Shown here: positions 28,301-34,906 of the stretch, in pieces
Numbering within the stretch: the stretch's first letter is position 1
Layout: every line of letters starts with the position of its first letter
From: a virus
Virus record (IMG/VR): IMGVR_UViG_3300010885_018423
Location: 1-34,906 of that record
Length of the DNA stretch: 34,906 nt
Reading direction: 5' to 3' (one strand)
The notes under the pieces: model-generated
Databases searched by the model: none
Seen by the model: the letters and a program-made list of their open reading frames with translations, nothing else
What the model was told of the DNA's origin: nothing
Made by a program: the position numbers and the translations under genes

Positions 28301-28634
28301 CAAATGTACACAATACAAAATTGCCAATGTCTGGTGGTACCATCCACATGCCATAACTGTGTCCTGTACCTGTAAAGTTATTGTTTTGACTTGTTGCAGG
28401 TTGATACGTACTACCAGCATAAGGACTAGCGTAGTTTACTGTGCGCCACATTTGAGGATTGTTTTCATCTCCACCAAAATCAGGAATATATATACGCAGG
28501 CGGCCGTCCCGTCCTGGACTTAGGTTATCTTTAACAATTCCAAGTTGTGTGGCCGTGTCAAACTTTACTCCAGGAATATTATCCCTGTTGTATATTTTCG
28601 GGGTTCTCGATCCAAATACTTTATCCTGTGCCAT
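25383..28634 (-). CDS. gp5: gp5-like spike/tail lysozyme with three cell-wall hydrolase-like domains
   Basis: A 1083-residue protein, nearly twice T4 gp5 (575). Residues ~20-170 form the OB-fold of gp5 (GIVKDNLSPGRDGRLRIYIP, PPDIGNFVLCTFVNGDPERGFW). Residues ~250-420 hold the gp5C-type needle repeats (GGHQLLMNDDQKIIYVGHKDGS, then INFQSWGGNINMDS). Residues ~490-690 look like a lytic transglycosylase (ACMNLETGRTFDP, candidate E550, then LGYTGLIQFG). Residues ~755-905 hold a second lysozyme-like unit (ELGYFESELNAS, E776, then GKYQVDAAYLAKAGY). Residues ~930-1083 are an M15 peptidase with SPHNEGAAID (H1037, D1044) and PDAVH (D1072, H1075) as zinc and catalytic residues. The ATG has AGGA upstream. 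It should pierce the outer membrane and cut both glycan and peptide of the wall; the three activities are predicted, not shown. Confidence 0.88.
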   Translation of the reverse strand: MAQDKVFGSRTPKIYNRDNIPGVKFDTATQLGIVKDNLSPGRDGRLRIYIPDFGGDENNPQMWRTVNYASPYAGSTYQPATSQNNNFTGTGHSYGMWMVPPDIGNFVLCTFVNGDPERGFWFACVPNLMSNWMVPGIAAGNQLDRETASLEIKAKLLPEDGKNPKQFLPVTEFNENVDGAVNSTFYNNKKPIHEEQAAILFQQGLDRDKTRGAISSSSQRETPSHVFGISTPGRPVGKDPAEDQNYAAKLAAGDIPADQYSVHTRKGGHTFVMDDGDASGIDQLIRLRTAGGHQLLMNDDQKIIYVGHKDGSTWVEIGEYGVNIYTAGALNVRAEQEMNFHSDGDINFQSWGGNINMDSATATNITSGAINIGGSESVLVYGAKTNIGGSGITVTADGKLQVSGNGGTVINGNGVDINGAATGEAFSSPIIPKNNLPDSGIDQDTKLWTSIPKSVETIVNTMPAHEPWTRSGIVAALAKTVQSSICPPRTGSPPTNYAFPAKNSNKLDRGTVKGQSAGWTTDTAFLDKIKSISSALNLNYIDMLACMNLETGRTFDPAITNSLGYTGLIQFGEHSGARLVGTTTAALREMDRVTQCDYVKDYFVKNKLTTKAPTPRLVDIYLTILWPAAVGRPDDYVIFPAGSSQYRANHGFDPGGTVGYITVGMVATSIATHLNEVKQALANAGVAGPGQVSSGSGTVITDGSGNPITSGASSTTMVTEDQGIIKSIGKDVEGETCPVEKLNDPDTFNPSSGIGSTPILNQGQVKAMIAELGYFESELNASKVNGDRIGKYQVDAAYLAKAGYVKTATSTLSSNVSWTGFESISSQEDFFSHAAYQDILQFNEFKSNYDLLLVNGGIKAADDICTASGMLFVAHQFRSVELAKKWRDTNEGTDSLGLTGDIYFNQGRYAIDVLYATSLVNNATTASSNASGEITPNETGIEPNDVFIFAASGTGTRDNFDHLSTTFKSAILNMAKAFKDKTGAKITITSAYRSSEDQDRIYNSWVAAGGHIPDKPTAGGITTPARPKSMGGKGSPHNEGAAIDSGQCPTIARTLDLAQYGLRWGGTFTKPDAVHIQLANVTP

Positions 28635-28643
28635 TTATCTGTC

Positions 28644-31571
28644 CTACATTGTTGGTATGTTCATTGTTTGCCCGGCATAAATTAAGTTAGGGTTTGAAAT
28701 CTGTGGATTAATCAACATTAAATAATCAACTGATGTTTTATTTGCTGCAGCTATTTTAGTTAAATTATCTCCAGGCTTAATTAAATAATCTTTTATGCCC
28801 GGCTCGGGAGGATTTTGAATAGGGACTTCGTTTTTATCTGGGCTAGTGGCTTCATCAACAGTAAACTCATCGCCATCATCTACAACATCTTCTAGCTCAG
28901 TGTCTTCTTCAGTATCTTCTTCGGGCTCGTCTGGCTCGTCGCTAGCGTCCTCATCTTCCTCTTCTCCATTTAGTAACTCAGGCTCGTCTGGCTCAGTGTC
29001 AGCAGTGGTATCTTCTTCTATATCGCTTTCGGAGTTGAGCTCTGCATCTGTTTGCTCTTGTTCTCTTAAATCTGGATTATTCTCTATAGAATTTGCTTCA
29101 ACCCCAGACTCTTCAGGAGTTTGATTTGGATAACGAATTAGTTCTAATGTTTGTAAAAATTTACCACTGCGGAATTCACTGTCTACTTTAATAACTTTAT
29201 AATATCCACTAAAGTTACTAACTGAATATTTTCCTGTATTTTGCAAATATAGACCAGTGCTGGCATCAAAGTCGCGTGGAGTTTTAAATATTACCCTACA
29301 ATAAATTTCTCCTGCATCCATTGTTAAACTACTAGATCCATTAACAAACTGCGGTGCATCTTCATCTGTTCCACTAAAGTCGGGACTCACAAACAGATCG
29401 TCTTGTTTAATAAACTCAGGATCACCAAGTATCTGTAACTTCAAATTTATCATATCACCAGCAGCGCTGGTATAAAAACTTTGCATTACACTGGCTGCAT
29501 TAGTTGCTGCACTTTTAGTAGTAGCACCGCCTGTACTGCCTTCTTGAGTTCCTGCTACTGGCTTACTGGTGTGATTGGCAATAGTGCCAGTAGCGGACTT
29601 CCCGTTGACATCTGTTTTATTAACTGTATCGTCGTCGGGATCTGATTCAGATCCTGCAGTTGCGGATGTTTTTCCTTTATCCACTGAAATTGCTGTAAAA
29701 TATAATGCATTATAGTCAATGTCAAAACTAATAATGTCACTGTTTTGTCCAGTGTACATATACTCATATTGCTTAACTGCCGGTGGTGGTGGGCTCTTTG
29801 GTGCACGTGGGTCTTGACCGTTATGCACTTTGTACGGACGTATATGAAATGTAATAGTTTTACTCCAAGAGCCAGATTTATCATCATATCCTGTAAGGGC
29901 AACTTCGGGTATTATTTTAAACAATGATAAAGGATTAACTTCTTTAATACCGTTTTTGTCAGTGGCCTGAGTTGAAGCATCCTTGATTTGTTTTTGTACA
30001 TAGTCACTGTTAGTTATAACCATGTTGATAATGTCAGTTATTGCAGTTCCTGCGTCTAAACTATGTACAATTTTATTAAAGTCAGCAACCACAGCAGACT
30101 GTTGCGCTTGCGTCATTCCAGAATCATTTCCTTGTGCCGCTGTTTTACTGCTCATTGCAGGTACTTTTCTAATACTGTTTTTCTTTGATTCTACAATAGC
30201 AGACCCTGCTATCTTAGGGTGTATTTTAAAGCGTATTTGGTCGGCAACTTTTATGTTGCCTTTTTTCATTTGTCTTAGATTCCAAGCATTGTATGCATCT
30301 GTAAAACTGTCTGTTTTAACTGGAGGAATTGGTTTAGGTGCATATGATGTTGATGAGCTACCGTCACTTTCGTAGTAGACTGTTTGGTGTTTTGAATCAT
30401 CCTCATTTTGATCTTCAACTGCACTTTGCTCTGCAAAATCAGAATTACCTGTTCCTACATTTTTAAAATACTCCCCTACAGTACTAGCAGTAACTTCCAT
30501 GCGTGTTTTAAGTATTTGTACAGATTCAAATTGCGCCTGATGATTAAATGGTATTGCTTCTACTGCATATTCAGCACCTTTAGTACCGGCTTTGATTTTA
30601 AAACTTATAATCTTTATAGGGAACCATTTAGTCTGCTCCGGTATTATACCCATGACGCCGTTGTCATCTATACCAAAAAAGTTTAGTTCTAGTAAGTAAG
30701 GACTATCTAAATAATTTTTAGCATTAAGTTCGTTATTATTAATGTCTAATATACGATCCATTAGGGTCATACCATAGGGCTCAATAATAGTAAAACTCAT
30801 TGTAATTGCATTTGTACCCCGAGCCTGTGAGTTCAACCCAATCACTGTGGTCATTTTTAAATTGTCAAAATAGAAATCGTCCATAAAGGCCGGATCTCTG
30901 TATGTACCGGTACCTTGTGGTTGTCCTGTATATTTTGTGCCGTACCGATTAGACCCGCTGATCAAGTTTCTACTGGGTCTAAAGTTTGTAGGATCATTGA
31001 CCATTTGCGTGTAATCTTTTTTAGTTAAGACATGCAAATTTATGTTGTAAGTGTAACTAGAAAACCATCCTAAGGGATTATTATTGGCAATAATTTTTCT
31101 AGATTTTGGGCCGCCAACTTGGACAACTTCTTCTTCTGTTTCTGGGTCCGAGTCCTCATTGTCTTCAGCATTGTCTGGTTCGTCTTCGTCATCACGATTT
31201 AATAACTCTGGTTCGTCTGGCTCTTCTTCAATTTGTTCTTCTTCTTCGTCAGACAAATCTTCGTCTGATACTTCTTCAGCATCAGTTCCAGTATTCTGTG
31301 TCTCTAGAGTAGTTTTACTTTCGTTATTAGCCACTGCATCTGCAGCAGTTTCACTTGATGCAGCGTCAACTTCGGCTTGTGCGTCAATTACATCTTGTTC
31401 GCCGGCTGCAACATCTTCTTGAAGTCCCTTTATTTTTGTGTCAATCGCACTGGTGTTACCGCCAACATCTACGATGGCGGCTTTTTCAGCTAGGGCACTG
31501 TTTAAACGAGCTTTGTCAATTTCAAGGCCTTGCTTGGCAAAACTTAAACTGGCTGTTGCACTAAGAGCCAT
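28644..31571 (-). CDS. Large baseplate hub-like protein with acidic linkers and C-terminal LysM
   Basis: A 975-residue protein starting at ATG 31571; a TTG six bases further upstream would overlap the gp53 stop and is less likely. Residues 1-75 are Ala-rich and probably coiled coil. Residues ~90-150 are extremely rich in Asp/Glu. The central part (~160-840) is globular, with NPLGWFSSYTYNINLHVLT and IEPYGMTLMDRIL, and shows no enzyme motif. A second acidic block (~855-915) repeats the PDEPELLN motif of the first. Residues ~929-975 form a LysM domain (YLIKPGDNLTKIAAANKTS, NPNLIYAGQTMNIP), expected to bind peptidoglycan or, as in some baseplate proteins, to pack as a structural module. Its position between gp53 and gp5 matches that of hub proteins; a gp27-like role is inferred from place, not sequence. 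Confidence 0.7.
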   Translation of the reverse strand: MALSATASLSFAKQGLEIDKARLNSALAEKAAIVDVGGNTSAIDTKIKGLQEDVAAGEQDVIDAQAEVDAASSETAADAVANNESKTTLETQNTGTDAEEVSDEDLSDEEEEQIEEEPDEPELLNRDDEDEPDNAEDNEDSDPETEEEVVQVGGPKSRKIIANNNPLGWFSSYTYNINLHVLTKKDYTQMVNDPTNFRPSRNLISGSNRYGTKYTGQPQGTGTYRDPAFMDDFYFDNLKMTTVIGLNSQARGTNAITMSFTIIEPYGMTLMDRILDINNNELNAKNYLDSPYLLELNFFGIDDNGVMGIIPEQTKWFPIKIISFKIKAGTKGAEYAVEAIPFNHQAQFESVQILKTRMEVTASTVGEYFKNVGTGNSDFAEQSAVEDQNEDDSKHQTVYYESDGSSSTSYAPKPIPPVKTDSFTDAYNAWNLRQMKKGNIKVADQIRFKIHPKIAGSAIVESKKNSIRKVPAMSSKTAAQGNDSGMTQAQQSAVVADFNKIVHSLDAGTAITDIINMVITNSDYVQKQIKDASTQATDKNGIKEVNPLSLFKIIPEVALTGYDDKSGSWSKTITFHIRPYKVHNGQDPRAPKSPPPPAVKQYEYMYTGQNSDIISFDIDYNALYFTAISVDKGKTSATAGSESDPDDDTVNKTDVNGKSATGTIANHTSKPVAGTQEGSTGGATTKSAATNAASVMQSFYTSAAGDMINLKLQILGDPEFIKQDDLFVSPDFSGTDEDAPQFVNGSSSLTMDAGEIYCRVIFKTPRDFDASTGLYLQNTGKYSVSNFSGYYKVIKVDSEFRSGKFLQTLELIRYPNQTPEESGVEANSIENNPDLREQEQTDAELNSESDIEEDTTADTEPDEPELLNGEEEDEDASDEPDEPEEDTEEDTELEDVVDDGDEFTVDEATSPDKNEVPIQNPPEPGIKDYLIKPGDNLTKIAAANKTSVDYLMLINPQISNPNLIYAGQTMNIPTM

Positions 31572-31573
31572 AC

Positions 31574-31879
31574 TCAAACACCCAAGTTAGAAACTAGTGT
31601 AGTTTTTTTAGGGACAAAAATAGTTACACCTGCTCGAAAATCAAAGATGGGGTCATCTAGCGTATTGGGGTTACGTGCTCTAAATACCCACCATAGTGCG
31701 CTATCACCATACAAGTCACTGGCCAATAAGTCTGGGCGATATTGATAGGTGCCGTTTATAGTAAAACTAACGTCATCGGGTTGTTTGTTGATCTTTCTAT
31801 ACACAAGAAGATCTAAAAACTTATTTCCAAATGTATTGGTACCGTAATAAGGGCTAGATTTGTTATAGTTTGTTGCCAT
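31574..31879 (-). CDS. gp53: gp53-like baseplate wedge protein
   Basis: A 101-residue protein with the pattern of gp53-like and LysM-like baseplate proteins: YRPDLLASDLYGDSALWWVF (residues 48-67), then NPNTLDDPIFDFRAGVTIFVP. The tyrosine-rich start and the LYGD-LWW core are characteristic. In T4 gp53 joins neighbouring wedges around the hub and is larger (196 residues); the short form here keeps mainly the core. Its ATG overlaps the stop of the upstream gene (TAATG), and the hub-like gene starts three bases after its stop, so all three are coupled. Assignment rests on this motif and on gene order, and another short wedge protein of the same fold is possible. Confidence 0.7.
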   Translation of the reverse strand: MATNYNKSSPYYGTNTFGNKFLDLLVYRKINKQPDDVSFTINGTYQYRPDLLASDLYGDSALWWVFRARNPNTLDDPIFDFRAGVTIFVPKKTTLVSNLGV

Positions 31880-32742
31880 TATAGGAATCCTGCTTTGCCA
31901 TTTGCATCAGTTAATAACATTCCCCGACTAAAGTCTATCAAATTCATGTTATTGTGTATGTTGTTTCTACTGTAAACAGGTTGTACTGTAATTGATACAG
32001 TACTAGTCGTTGGCAATCTTGTAATTGCATTCCAAGTACCGCCCGAATTGAGCACTTCAGAATAAGGTATTTCTACATAGTCTACCTCAGCCGGCATAGT
32101 ATGCTGAAAACTTGTTACCACGCAACTCACATGCGGGAAATAGAAATCTCCGTATCCATCTAAATAAACTGTTGGCGGCGGGTTACCTGCAAGTTCATCA
32201 ATACCAAAAAACATTTTTGTTGCGCTACGGAAGAAGTAGATGGCGGCAAGCAAGTACAATCCTTCGTCAACGTTTTGTACTGTAAAGTCGCCAGCAATGG
32301 TAATTGCCGATACATCACTACCTTCATAAAAATAGTTCTTGTAATTGCTGTGAGTTAGTGCCTGTTCTTGATAACGAGCATTGTGGGTAACACTAACTGT
32401 TGGGGTATAAGGAAATATTACTCCGTTGGTACGTCTCAGTATTGCTTGTAATTGGTTATCACGATCGTTATAAAACACTGGGCTTGCACTAGGTAAGCTG
32501 ATCTTTACACGCCAGTCGGTATTGTTCTTACTGACTGTTCCAGTTGGGCCGTTAGATATTACACCTGCTTGTTTATTTGGGTTATAAATGGAATTTAGTC
32601 CACCTTCAATCAACCCGGCAACTTTTAATCGTATTTTGCCAGGGTCTAATATGTTAAGAGCAGTATCAAGTATTCCGCCACCGCCAGGTTTGCCACCAAA
32701 CCCCGGTGTTGTATCCGATCCTGGTGTTGGTAATAGAGCCAT
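31879..32742 (-). CDS. Probable tail tube-baseplate junction protein
   Basis: A 287-residue protein, the first gene of the minus-strand late cluster. A Pro/Gly-rich N-terminus (GFGGKPGGGGIL) is followed by an amphipathic stretch and, from ~75, a beta-rich region: DWRVKISLPS, IFPYTPTVSVTHNARYQEQALTHSNYKNYFYEGSDVSAITIAGDFTV in parts, then AAIYFFRSATKMFFG and GDFYFPHVSCVVTSFQHTMP. The fold resembles tail-tube-like proteins, and gp48/gp54-type tube caps occur next to wedge genes in T4-like phages, so a tube initiator or cap is my best guess. The exact T4 equivalent is not clear. A late promoter at 32767-32774 and AAAGGGA precede the ATG. Confidence 0.6.
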   Translation of the reverse strand: MALLPTPGSDTTPGFGGKPGGGGILDTALNILDPGKIRLKVAGLIEGGLNSIYNPNKQAGVISNGPTGTVSKNNTDWRVKISLPSASPVFYNDRDNQLQAILRRTNGVIFPYTPTVSVTHNARYQEQALTHSNYKNYFYEGSDVSAITIAGDFTVQNVDEGLYLLAAIYFFRSATKMFFGIDELAGNPPPTVYLDGYGDFYFPHVSCVVTSFQHTMPAEVDYVEIPYSEVLNSGGTWNAITRLPTTSTVSITVQPVYSRNNIHNNMNLIDFSRGMLLTDANGKAGFL

Positions 32743-32766
32743 AAGTAAAAATATCCCTTTATATAA

Positions 32767-32774
32767 TATTTATG
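32767..32774 (-). promoter_or_regulatory. T4-type late promoter (CATAAATA) for the baseplate cluster
   Basis: CATAAATA on the minus strand, in the divergent region. The predicted start near 32761 gives a leader of about 19 bases with AAAGGGA before the ATG at 32742. It would drive the first genes of the tail cluster. Confidence 0.7.
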
Positions 32775-32805
32775 GAAAAAATAAACTGCTACTATTATTA
32801 AAAGG

Positions 32806-32834
32806 TTGACAAACTTGTAAAACTTTGTTATTAT
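32806..32834 (+). promoter_or_regulatory. Host sigma-70-type promoter for gp55
   Basis: TTGACA (32806-32811), a 17-base spacer, and TATTAT (32829-32834), one mismatch from TATAAT. Transcription would start near 32841 and give a short leader with AAGGA at 32853-32857, five bases before the gp55 ATG. This suits expression by unmodified host polymerase before late genes come on. Confidence 0.8.
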
Positions 32835-32862
32835 ACATAAAGAGAAAATTATAAGGAAAAAC

Positions 32863-33741
32863 ATGCGTCATAACTATCTCAACAATAAAGATATTCTTAA
32901 AGAAATACACAAAAGTAAGACAACTTATTGTAGTTACACACACCCGGAATACAGTGAATACGATATTATTTTACCAGACTTTGGTAAACTCAATAAGAAA
33001 AATACACTAGAGGGAAGGCGCTTGCGTGCCGAAAGGCTTGCCAAATTAGCACACGAAGCGGCTACTGCTGATGGTACAAAGCGCAAATTAGACGAATTTG
33101 AAGTCAAACTCAAAGATGTCAAAGACACGGATGTTGTGTTTAGAGTTATGACATGGGATCATATTCCAGTCGATGATGCTAAAACTAAAAAAGCCCGTAT
33201 GACTGCACTAGAGATTGAGGACGACGAAGATCCGTTGCTAGTAGATTATGACGAAATGGATTTAACCCATACCAAGTATGTCAAAGTCAATTTCCCACCA
33301 TTTCAACATTTTAAACTAGATGAAGAAGGTAACCCTGTGCTGGTAGGAAAAAGCCATTGGCGCGGAGATCTAGAAACTGGGGTGTTTGACAAAGAGCACG
33401 GTACTATTACTAAAAAATTGGCTATCATGTACATGAAACTGTGCGAACGATATGCCACCCGTAGCAACTGGCGTGGGTACACATATAATGACGAAATGCG
33501 TAGTCAAGCACTATTACAATTGACTTATATTGGATTACGTTTTGATGAATCAAAAAGTGCTAATCCTTTTGCCTATTATACAGCCGCGGTCACTAATAGT
33601 TTTACACGTATTCTCAACATTGAAAAACGTAATCAAAACATACGTGACGACATCTTAGAGATGAATGGTCTTAACCCCAGTTACACAAGGCAAGGCATGG
33701 GCGGTGGCTACAGTGGTAGCGATGGTAGTTATGACGAATGA
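32863..33741 (+). CDS. gp55: Late-transcription sigma factor gp55
   Basis: A 292-residue protein whose C-terminal half matches gp55 of T4-like cyanophages: MYMKLCERYATRSNWRGY, DEMRSQALLQLTYIGLRFDESKSANPFAYYTAAVTNSFTRILNIEKRNQNIRDDILE in parts, and the end NGLNPSYTRQ followed by a Gly/Ser tail. gp55 is a small sigma-family protein that, with the sliding clamp, directs host RNA polymerase to late promoters; the NATAAATA motifs in this window are its expected targets. T4 gp55 has 185 residues; the extra N-terminal ~150 residues here contain a charged helix (EGRRLRAERLAKLAHEAA) and a strand-rich acidic part of unknown use. AAGGA precedes the ATG, and a sigma-70-type promoter lies just upstream. 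Its stop overlaps the radical SAM gene. Confidence 0.92.
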   Translation: MRHNYLNNKDILKEIHKSKTTYCSYTHPEYSEYDIILPDFGKLNKKNTLEGRRLRAERLAKLAHEAATADGTKRKLDEFEVKLKDVKDTDVVFRVMTWDHIPVDDAKTKKARMTALEIEDDEDPLLVDYDEMDLTHTKYVKVNFPPFQHFKLDEEGNPVLVGKSHWRGDLETGVFDKEHGTITKKLAIMYMKLCERYATRSNWRGYTYNDEMRSQALLQLTYIGLRFDESKSANPFAYYTAAVTNSFTRILNIEKRNQNIRDDILEMNGLNPSYTRQGMGGGYSGSDGSYDE

Positions 33742-34906
33742 TATTAAAGTTCTTGATAGAATTTTTTTACACGAATACAACAAACTAAACATCCTATACA
33801 AAAAAATTGTATCATTAAAAAAAGACGTTTTTCAGGACAATGAACGAATTTATTTTGTTTATAATCCCAATTCTTCAACGTCTACAGATACCGTACAAGA
33901 ACTATTAGACTTTGTTGACATTCCGAGATTTTTTGTTGTTTTTGAAGAAGACCAACAGCTTCCGTTATTTGAACTAGACTTTGTTCCAAAAGAATCTCAT
34001 TGTATCTATCCTTGGATAAACTCTGTAATTTTTAATCAAGGAAAATTAGAACCTTGTTGTATGTATAAAGGAACTGATAATGCAAACATTAAAAACGTTT
34101 CGTTAGAATCTTACTACATGAGCAAACCGATGGTAAACCTTAGAGAACAATTTAGACAAGGCAAATACGACAAAGGTTGCTCTCAATGCTGGAAAAACGA
34201 ATCAGCCGGGGTTATTAGCATGAGGCAACAGGCAAAGTTCAAGTTAAAAGATATTTACTATCAAGTTGATTACGGTCAAGACGATATTCAAAACCTTCAA
34301 ATGCTAGATTTAAAGTTAGGAAATACGTGTAACTTATCGTGCAGAATATGTGACTCATCGGCAAGTTCTAAAATAGCCGAAGAAGAGCTATTACACAATA
34401 ACATATCCGACCAAAAGTTTATACAACTAAAAGAATCAAGTCGGTGGTCTGAATCTGAAATATTCCAAAATCAAATATTATCCATTGCAGACAATTTAAC
34501 TTACTTAGACATTTACGGCGGCGAGCCATTGATGAGTAAGGCACATTTTACATTTCTCAAATCGTTAATAGATCTAGGAGTGGCTAGTAAAATTAAGATT
34601 GATTATAACTCAAATGGAACTGTATACTCAGACAAGTTTTTTGAGTATTGGAAGAATTTTAAAGAAGTTAAGATTAGTTTTAGTATAGACAACATTGGAG
34701 AAAGATTTGAGTTAGAAAGGAACGGTGCGTCCTGGGATACGGTATGTAAAAATATCGGTAAATTTAATTCAATGAGATCAGAGTCATTCAAAACAGATGT
34801 GTTTCCCACTGTTAGCATTTTAAATGTGTACTATCTTCCTGAATTATTAGATTGGATCAATAGTCAAAATTTTAGTCAGCCTCCATCTTTTAATATGTTA
34901 AGCAAC
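33731..34906 (+). CDS. Radical SAM protein with N-terminal twitch/SPASM-like cysteines, cut by window edge
   Basis: An open frame from ATG 33731, overlapping the gp55 stop by 11 bases, to the right edge: 392 residues with no stop. CNLSCRIC (C200, C204, C207) is the CxxxCxxC that holds the radical SAM [4Fe-4S] cluster, and YGGEPL (~262-267) is the SAM-binding GGE motif. Before it come C91 in HCIYPW, CC at 109-110 in LEPCCMYKG, and C150/C153 in GCSQCWKNE, a set expected to hold an auxiliary cluster as in twitch/SPASM-type enzymes, here ahead of the core. Such enzymes often modify peptides or proteins, but no precursor peptide is visible. Similar twitch-type radical SAM genes are known from aquatic phages. 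Substrate unknown. The ribosome binding site is weak (GGT), implying coupling to gp55. Confidence 0.85.
   Translation, partial: MTNDIKVLDRIFLHEYNKLNILYKKIVSLKKDVFQDNERIYFVYNPNSSTSTDTVQELLDFVDIPRFFVVFEEDQQLPLFELDFVPKESHCIYPWINSVIFNQGKLEPCCMYKGTDNANIKNVSLESYYMSKPMVNLREQFRQGKYDKGCSQCWKNESAGVISMRQQAKFKLKDIYYQVDYGQDDIQNLQMLDLKLGNTCNLSCRICDSSASSKIAEEELLHNNISDQKFIQLKESSRWSESEIFQNQILSIADNLTYLDIYGGEPLMSKAHFTFLKSLIDLGVASKIKIDYNSNGTVYSDKFFEYWKNFKEVKISFSIDNIGERFELERNGASWDTVCKNIGKFNSMRSESFKTDVFPTVSILNVYYLPELLDWINSQNFSQPPSFNMLSN

Noticed and set aside
28846-29124. Ser-rich plus-strand frame
   Set aside because: It is the reverse reading of the Asp/Glu-rich block of the hub-like protein; poly-Ser is an artefact of that composition.
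32646-32864. Hydrophobic minus-strand frame of 72 codons across the divergent region
   Set aside because: Overlaps the junction-protein start and both promoters in another frame; AT-rich sequence gives Phe/Ile/Tyr by chance.
34603-34818. Minus-strand frame of 71 codons
   Set aside because: Antisense to the radical SAM gene, whose motifs are clear; nothing recognisable in it.
1-34906. Naming the host (cyanobacterium, SAR11 or other)
   Set aside because: Gene order fits several aquatic T4-like groups; no photosynthesis gene, tRNA or host-derived marker is present in the window to decide.

Overview
This window looks like part of the late, structural region of a T4-like myovirus, most like the marine or freshwater relatives of T4 (cyanophages, pelagiphages and similar groups). 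The evidence is a run of T4-type tail genes in conserved order (gp53-like, a hub-like protein, gp5, gp25, gp6), a gp55-type late sigma factor, and T4-style late promoters of the form NATAAATA. The host cannot be read from this sequence. No tRNA, CRISPR array or insertion sequence was seen, and there is no gene-free stretch longer than about 120 bases.

Layout. From 32742 down to the left edge everything is on the minus strand, so the transcription order runs right to left. First comes the baseplate module: a tube-junction-like protein (31879-32742), a gp53-like wedge protein (31574-31879), a large acidic hub-like protein with a C-terminal LysM (28644-31571), a greatly enlarged gp5 spike/lysozyme with three apparent wall-degrading domains (25383-28634), gp25 (24983-25372) and gp6 (21548-24928). 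Next is a 4139-residue structural protein (9127-21546) with a seven-bladed FG-GAP-like propeller. After it comes a tail-fibre/adhesin module: a fibre protein (8114-9100), an unrecognised structural protein (7442-8083), a second fibre protein (6226-7437), a 1398-residue protein with an S53 (sedolisin) protease at its N-terminus and a Hint (intein/hedgehog-type) domain near its C-terminus (2045-6241), a permuted NlpC/P60-like cysteine hydrolase (1560-2048), a small unknown protein (1354-1572), a small glycine-rich protein (1071-1343), and a third fibre protein cut off by the left edge (1-1040).

A short divergent promoter region (32743-32862) separates this from plus-strand genes: the gp55-like late sigma factor (32863-33741), read from a near-perfect host sigma-70-type promoter, and an overlapping radical SAM gene cut off by the right edge (33731-34906).

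How it fits together: the host-type promoter can express gp55 before late genes are on. gp55 then directs RNA polymerase to NATAAATA promoters, six of which I find on the minus strand in front of structural genes with leaders of about 14-22 bases (one exception in front of gp25). In three of the six the TAA stop codon of the upstream gene is embedded in the promoter core. The strongest candidates for new biology are the S53-Hint tail protein with its neighbouring cysteine hydrolase, the three-enzyme gp5, the giant propeller protein, and the radical SAM gene tied to the late sigma factor.
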